Shown: one piece after another, positions 19,498 to 24,307 of the stretch
Layout: every line of letters starts with the position of its first letter
How positions within the stretch are numbered: position 1 is the stretch's first letter
From: Multifurca ochricompacta
Taxonomy: Eukaryota > Basidiomycota > Agaricomycetes > Russulales > Russulaceae
Direction: 5' to 3'
Assembly: GCA_022496185.1 (NCBI GenBank)
Contig: WTXG01000418.1
Location: 1 to 24,307 of the forward strand
DNA length: 24,307 bases
Program-made: the position numbers and the translations under genes
Notes under the pieces: generated by a model
What the model was told of the DNA's origin: nothing
The model's database searches: none
The model's input: only the letters and a program-made list of their open reading frames with translations

Positions 19498-20701
19498 ATG
19501 TCTTCCTCCTTCATCACTGCCTCTGCCGCTATCGACGCCTTCACTACCACCACTGTGGCCGTGGAAGCCTTCCCTTCTGCTCATCCCTCCACGCGCCCCT
19601 CTTCCCCTATCGACTATGAAGCCGCAGAGGCCCGAATTAAAACCAATCCCCGAACCCAAATGACGACTTCACCCATCGCAAAGACCCCCACCCCAACGAC
19701 CTGCTCAACGGAGAGATCGATGACGAAGCCCCAGAATTCCCGTTCATCCCCAACAACCCCAACTCCTCGATGTACTTCCCCTTGGAGATCACAATGGCCG
19801 ACGGATCTACAGCCATCGCCAAATACATCTATTATACCAATGGCGGAATGGATGTGGCGGGGTGTATGAAGAAGGATGGGCCGGTTTACGGAGCTCCGGT
19901 CTATCTGGAGGAGAGGTATACGGGTCGCTCCACCACAGTTGACTGACGAACAGTTGGGGCATCTCGCCGCGAAGACTGTCGCGCCTTCGCAATCGATGAG
20001 GTGATGAACGACATGAGACTGCCGCGCTTGAAGGCGGAAGTCATGAGGCTGAGGAAGAGTATCACCTTGAGGAGGATGCTAAACCAACAATATAAGGAGC
20101 ACGCAAAGATGATGGCAAGGCTGACAAATGGGATGTTCCAGCTGGAATCGGAGATTGTGGATATCAGGAAGAGGTTGGAAGCGGGGGATGCGTACCAGAC
20201 AATTGCTGAAAGGTACGCAGATACTTATGCACGACCCCTCCCCCCTCGAACCTTGGGTGCGGCCCCGACGTTACTGCCGACTCGGCTGGAGATGCCACGC
20301 TTGCATGAAAACCCGCGCGGGGAAACCTGCTGGCGATGTGATAGCAGGTATCACATAAGCTGGAACTGTCCCCTCAACCGCAAATGGTGTGACACTGTCG
20401 AAGCAATCTCCACTGGAGCAGACACTGCATCTTCCGACGTGTAGGAGTGGCACCAACCATCACCAACCGTCAGGCTGGTGCGGCAAGTGCCTTCGCCATA
20501 ACGCTGGGCATAAAGAAATCGACTGCCCCGTCTACGACTTATGCCGTGCATGTGGCCAGCGTGGCCATATGGGTTTCTTCGTACCCACGCGTGTCCGCAA
20601 GAGTTGGAGTCGTATAGCATGGATGACCGTAATGTAGCTGACGATTACCTGGAGTGGTACAGGATGATGACGGTACGAGTTGTTTCTAGCCGGGACTGCT
20701 A
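19498..20701 (+). pseudogene. E3 extra gene downstream of pol: zinc knuckles and coiled coil
   Basis: It starts 71 nt after the pol stop with MSSSFITASAAIDAF and ends at TAG 20699-20701, just before the polypurine tract; about 400 codons in a broken frame. Order: a Ser/Thr/Pro-rich start; SPIDYEAAEAR; a central block with PLEITMADGSTAIAKYIYY and YGAPVYLEERYTGR; a likely coiled coil (KAEVMRLRKS to DIRKRLEAG, about 20034-20187); a canonical knuckle CWRCDSRYHISWNC (20328-20369); a CX2CX6HX4C variant (20479-20526); and a third incomplete CX2CX4H motif. The C-terminus reads MDDRNVADDYLEWYRMM. Frameshifts fall near 19660-19720, 19935, 20435 and 20590. There is no signal peptide or membrane segment, so it is not env-like. 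A nucleic-acid-binding accessory protein is my inference; I recognise no family. Confidence 0.78.
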
Positions 20702-20706
20702 GAACC

Positions 20707-20720
20707 AGAAGAGGGGGTGA
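20707..20720 (+). promoter_or_regulatory. E3 polypurine tract
   Basis: agaagagggggtga is adjacent to the 3' LTR and identical to the E1 tract. It is the expected primer site for plus-strand synthesis. Confidence 0.8.
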
Positions 20721-21301
20721 TGTTACGAACCCCATCCTTCCTGTTTTTTCTTCCTACCCAACGACAACCCCCTTTTGCCGCCCACCCTACATTACCAGAT
20801 CACGTCTCCATCGTGGGATCTGTCACGTGCTTACTTCCTTCCCGTGATTGACTTTGTCTCTGTTTGTCTCGCTTTGTCTATGATTGACTCCTTTTCCTTA
20901 TCTCTTATCCCTTATCGTACGACCGGACACTTACTTAGTTCCCTATCAGAAGCTAGGCTTTACGCCCTTCACTTTCGTATATTTGGGCCCACATAACTCC
21001 GTTCGCTTATCTCGTAGACGCCCATTCGATTACGTATATAAGTCCACTGTAACTACCATGTAGACCTCAGACTCGACTTATTGAATACATCGGTGTTTGT
21101 CTTCTGGACTTCCCCTTGAAACCTCTGACTCGATTGTCTCAGTGCTTTCGGCACTCTCCGCTCAACATTGCCACTCGGGAACAGCCCCGTTGGCTTTGAC
21201 TCACTCACTTACACTCCAAGAGGCCTTATTGGTCTCTTATCTGAACACACGAACGAAGCTGTCGCACAAGTCGTGCAGAACGTCTCACACCGGACGTAAC
21301 A
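20721..21301 (+). repeat. E3 3' LTR (581 bp)
   Basis: Starts TGTTACGAACC and ends GGACGTAACA. Its transcript-start copy AGACTCGACTT is at 21069-21079. It differs from the 5' LTR by CpG transitions and single-base indels only. Confidence 0.96.
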
Positions 21302-21306
21302 CCATT
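21302..21306 (+). repeat. E3 5-bp target-site duplication, right
   Basis: CCATT matches 13846-13850. Confidence 0.95.
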
Positions 21307-22471
21307 GCAATGCAGAGTTGTTATTGGACCATATAACCAATCTGCAGATGTGATGAACACTGTGATCTGTATCTTCAGCTGCTTCAACTGCTTGATGAAC
21401 TGATTGTGAATATACACTGATACATTGTGTGTTGTTGGTAAGTCCTGTTTGTTTGTTTTTGGTCTCATGATTATGAGACAATTCCTAAACAATGCTTTGT
21501 TTGTGACTGCTAGCAACTGTTGACCATGGGCTTAGTTTCTTCAACCACCACCTAGTTAAATTATGGTCACATACCTGGTCATCACAAGCAACAAACTTGG
21601 CCACTGCATCAAGTATACCATCACAACTGAACTCCTTTACATCCTCTCACTTGATGACAATTCCATCCAGCTTCTTCTGTACTTGTATCTTTGGATCCTT
21701 CCCTGCCTTAATGCCCCTCAAGATAGGCAGTGGAATTGCCCTGTGGTTAGGAGGTATGTTCACATCTTCACACTGCTTCTTATACAGATCATAGTGCTGA
21801 TGGATGTGCTGGCAGCAGGATGAATTGCTTCCAGTAAAGAAGGTTTTCCTCAAACCCTTTGATTTCACTATTCTATCATCCACTCTACACTATGGTAAGC
21901 ATCTGCATCACTCAAAGATATTACAAGAGTACTCACTTGCATACCAGACACCATCTTCCCCTCACTGTCTCTGTAATGCTGCCCCTTGTAAAATGGACAG
22001 TTATGAGGTCTGAAAATATTGTTAGTAAGTCTTTTGTGGCACTTTTCTTCATGTTTAGCTCAGGTGGTGCCTCAATGCAGTGGTGGTCATCAAGGTCACT
22101 TTCATGGTCACTCTTGGCCTGTCTCCCTTGTGAGTCTATGGTATCAATGCAGGTGTATCATCACATACCTCATCATTCCCTTCTTCAGGCTCATCACTGC
22201 TCCACTCTTCCTCTTCAATGTGCTCTGGCTCTGTGACACTTTCCTCAACTTCATACACTTCAGGATCAACATGCTTCTTTTGCTTATGTGGTTTCCATTT
22301 TGGGTGAGATGGGGCATCTGGTGAGCTGTTACTGTCATTATTGCTAGAGCTTTCATCTGAAATATGCCACTTGTTGTGCTTCCTCATGACTTGTGAAGTT
22401 GTACCTGGGGTTTTCTTTGCTGGTGTGGACTTTTTTGAAGCTGTGGTCTTTCCTTTCTTGAGTTGTGCCAT
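21302..22471 (-). pseudogene. hAT transposase pseudogene, 5' part (N-terminal half)
   Basis: The ATG at 22471 opens MAQLKKGKTTASKK, a basic then acidic N-terminus (EEEEWSSDEPEEG). A frame change near 22150 leads to an exon ending at 21937 with DLLTIFSDLITVHFT and WCLVC. After an inferred 64-nt intron the exon 21872-21575 gives NSSCCQHIHQHYDLYKKQC, so the C-x2-C plus H..H pattern looks like a BED zinc finger, which binds transposon ends. A TGA at 21647 interrupts this exon. After a 58-nt intron, exon 21516-21302 reads LLAVTNKALFRNCLIIMRP. The E3 insertion point follows. The first half of the catalytic region expected in hAT proteins is not visible, suggesting an internal deletion as well. Confidence 0.8.
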
Positions 22472-22600
22472 GTTGTAAAAGTAATATGGTGACCAATTGT
22501 AATAGTCGCACTTTGTTTAATAAATGATGTTTGTATTGTTTGTCACAAATTGATTTCTACTTCAACAGAATGGTTTTAAGTGCCAGACAATGCACCTCTA
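22472..22600. other. Flank upstream of the hAT gene
   Basis: AT-rich sequence between the hAT start codon and SINE copy B. It may hold the transposase promoter, but I see no clear TATA box or terminal inverted repeat. Confidence 0.35.
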
Positions 22601-22708
22601 CATAACCCTATATATAGAATATTGTGTGACTTCACTGGTGAGGCTGGGTGGCTCAGCAGTTAGAGCAGCACATTTTGGCTTGTTCTGGATGTCTCAGGTT
22701 CAATCCAT
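22601..22708 (+). repeat. tRNA-derived SINE-like repeat, copy B
   Basis: It shares with copy A (10553-10670) the leader cataaccctatatata..atattgtgtg, the body gaggctgggtggct, ttagagca, ggcttgttc and the B box ggttcaatccatg. The A box is ggctcagcagttagagca. Similarity ends just after the B box, and the 3' acceptor strand is lost. A different body, the tandem duplication at 22715, follows. Confidence 0.68.
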
Positions 22709-22714
22709 GCTGCA

Positions 22715-23181
22715 GGTATTAATTTCCTGGCTTCATGGTCAGGTGATGTATTACCTAACAATCTGGAAATAGGACTGGTTCAGACTGGTTTAGACCAGTT
22801 TAATAAAATATTGAATTTGTGAAACTGCAACTGGTTGCCTCCTGAGAATTTGATGAACCACAACCAGCAGTCTGGTTTATTTTCAGTTCAGTTCAGTCCA
22901 GTTACCAGTTTTTTCCAGTTCAACAAACTGGACTTTTAAGCACTACTGTTGGTATTAATTTTCTGGCTTTTATGGTCAGGTGATGTATTACCTAACAACC
23001 TGGCAAAAGACCAGTTCAGACTGGTTTTGATCAGTTTTATGTAATATTGAATTTCTGAAACTGCAACTAGTTGCCTCCTGAGAATCTGATGAACTGCAAC
23101 TGGCAGTCCAGTTTATTTTCAGTTCAGTTCAGTCCAGTTGCTGGTTTTTTCCAGTTCAACAAACTGGACTTTTAAGCACTA
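22715..23181 (+). repeat. 236-bp tandem duplication, CAGTT-rich
   Basis: Unit 1 (22715-22950) and unit 2 (22951-23181) both begin ggtattaatt and both end aaactggacttttaagcacta. Between these lie many cagtt/aactg motifs (gttcagttcagtccagtt, ccagttcaacaaactgg). No coding frame is apparent. The shared end, read in reverse as TAGTGCTTAAAAGTCCAG, resembles a hAT terminus; no matching opposite end was found. Confidence 0.85.
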
Positions 23182-23376
23182 AATGAGTCCCCAATTTTAA
23201 ATGGACATAGCTCCACAGGTTTTGATCAGACTTACATAATTATTGTTGCATTACATACCCCTTATTGTGTGCCTTTTATGGTATATGAAGACTTTGTTTA
23301 TATTTGTTTTGGCTGATGCAATATTCAACTAACAGTGCAAAAGTGCAAAACATTGACTCAGTTTTGTGAGGCACTG
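23182..23376. other. AT-rich spacer with part of a dispersed repeat
   Basis: Mostly featureless. At 23339-23380, aagtgcaaaacattgactca..cactgtaac is a direct, diverged copy of 23726-23766, so the inverted-repeat family extends into this flank. Confidence 0.5.
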
Positions 23377-23932
23377 TAACTACCATTGAAACTGCACAGA
23401 ATGCAGATAGTGATGTACACATAAGGCTTAAGGCAATCAGAGACACTCAGAATTGTGCATAGAGCAAGTATATTATTATTGCTACTATCCTACAAAGTTT
23501 CAGATCAGATCATGCATCTGATCTGAAGTGAGACAAGAATCAGTTACAGTGACTCAAAATGTGATTCAATGATGCATCAGATTACATTGCCTATATCTCC
23601 ATAAATACCACTCATAATTACATAATTCCTTTTTTGGTATAAAGCTATTATGTACATCTGCCAGGCCTACACCAAACACTTGGCTCTGTTTGGCCTAGCT
23701 TTGTCATTAATTTACAAATAATCAAAAAGTGCCAAACATTGAATCACATTTTTGAGTCACTGTAACTGATTCTTGTCTCACTTCAGATCAGATGCATGAT
23801 CTGATCTGAAACTTTGTAGGATAGTAGTAATAGTAATATATTTGCTCTAAGCACAATTCTGAGTGTCTCTGATTGCCTTAAGCCTTATGTGTACATCACT
23901 ATCTGCATTCTGTGCAGTTTCAATGGTAGTTA
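23377..23932. repeat. Fold-back inverted repeat with ~195-bp arms
   Basis: The left arm 23377-23571 (taactaccattgaaactgca to gtgattcaatg) is nearly the exact reverse complement of the right arm 23737-23932, with only a few mismatches by eye. The spacer is 165 bp. Each arm contains a smaller perfect stem TCAGATCAGAT / ATCTGATCTGA with a 5-nt loop (23510-23536 and 23783-23809). There is no coding content and no obvious target duplication. A diverged single arm occurs at 9811-9936, so this is a dispersed family. Confidence 0.9.
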
Positions 23933-23969
23933 TCTATATTAGAATGCTCTGTCTTTATCTTATCTTTAA

Positions 23970-24154
23970 GGCACTAAAAATACTGGTCTAGACTGGTTTC
24001 AACCAGTTCTTGGACCAAAAATGAACTGCTATGGACCAGTCCTAAGCAGTCCAGTCTGCAGTTGTGTTATATTTGAGTTACTATAGACTGGTTGCTAGTC
24101 CAGTCCACATGAAATATATTGAAAAACTGGACTGGACCAGACTTTTAAACACTA
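23970..24154. mobile_element. Candidate short hAT-like element, CAGT-rich
   Basis: The right end, read inward, is TAGTGTTTAAAAGTCTGGTCC. The left end ggcactaaaaatactggtctag shows an imperfect match (taaaa.t.ctggtc.ag). The interior is dense in ccagt/actgg motifs. The right end resembles the ends of both 236-bp units at 22941-22945 and 23177-23181. No target duplication was found, so the boundaries are uncertain. Confidence 0.4.
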
Positions 24155-24307
24155 CTCACACTTGTATCACATGATCATGGGAAGGTTTTCCCACTTTGAA
24201 TATCACCTGATTGTGGGAATGTGAATGTGACATGTAGTCATGTGACTGATGAAGTAATAGGTCACCTGACAGTGTTCACATGATGCTTATATAATTGCAT
24301 CTGACTT
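24155..24307. other. Window end, no feature seen
   Basis: Short catg- and tcac-rich sequence. I see no ORF or repeat that I can delimit. Confidence 0.4.

Larger units (their letters stand above)
13851..21301 (+). mobile_element. E3: complete Ty3/Gypsy chromovirus (7451 bp)
   Basis: Two near-identical LTRs in direct orientation flank, in order, a primer-binding site, gag, pol (protease, RT, RNase H, integrase, chromodomain), an extra zinc-knuckle gene and a polypurine tract. The 5-bp duplication CCATT shows an undisturbed insertion into an exon of the hAT transposase pseudogene. Domain order and the integrase-linked chromodomain identify a Ty3/Gypsy chromovirus. The self-complementary primer site points to the Tf1/sushi group. 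It is the youngest and best-preserved copy: 1023 pol codons are open. However, gag, protease and the extra gene carry small indels, so it is probably not autonomous as sequenced. Confidence 0.96.

Noticed and set aside
19498..20701. Envelope gene in the post-pol position
   Set aside because: No signal peptide, transmembrane segment or glycoprotein-like pattern; zinc knuckles and a likely coiled coil point to an internal nucleic-acid-binding protein.

Overview
The window looks like nuclear DNA of a filamentous fungus, most likely an agaricomycete basidiomycete. The grounds are chromodomain-bearing Ty3/Gypsy retrotransposons, a hAT transposase gene split by many 48-65 nt introns, tRNA-derived SINE-like repeats, and no prokaryotic gene organisation. 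I found no host housekeeping gene: almost everything recognisable is mobile DNA nested in other mobile DNA.

Left part (1-9269): three insertions. E2 is a minus-strand Ty3/Gypsy copy (5' LTR 8691-9269, gag, protease, RT, RNase H, part of integrase). It sits in a ~110-bp minisatellite (9270-9557). Two later insertions cut it. An unrelated solo LTR (4651-5389) lies in its RNase H domain, flanked by GCCAGTG on both sides. E1, a plus-strand copy of the same Gypsy family, lies in its integrase; only the 3' half of E1 (1-3995) is in the window.

Middle part (9270-12616): tandem and dispersed repeats, a tRNA-like SINE copy (10553-10670), an array alternating 56- and 61-bp units (10085-10547), and a 1159-bp non-autonomous hAT element (11392-12550) with a perfect 8-bp target duplication GTTGGGAA.

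Right part (12617-22471): a minus-strand hAT transposase pseudogene split by E3, a full-length Gypsy copy (13851-21301, 7451 bp) with two LTRs of 584 and 581 bp and the target duplication CCATT. E3 encodes gag (broken), pol (open for 1023 codons apart from a 1-nt deletion in protease) and, between pol and the 3' LTR, a further gene with zinc knuckles and a predicted coiled coil. That gene is also present in E1. The first 11 nt predicted for the E3 transcript are perfectly complementary to the primer-binding site just after the 5' LTR, as in the self-priming Tf1/sushi group.

Far right (22472-24307): a second SINE-like copy, a 236-bp tandem duplication, a ~195-bp-arm inverted repeat, and a CAGT-rich element with hAT-like ends.

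Two kinds of decay stand out. E2 and the hAT gene carry in-frame TGA stops, in E2 always at arginine positions; E2 also has D-to-N changes at both an RT and an RNase H catalytic aspartate. All of this fits deamination of methylated CpG. E1 and E3 instead carry many 1-2 nt indels, which may be real or may be uncorrected long-read errors.
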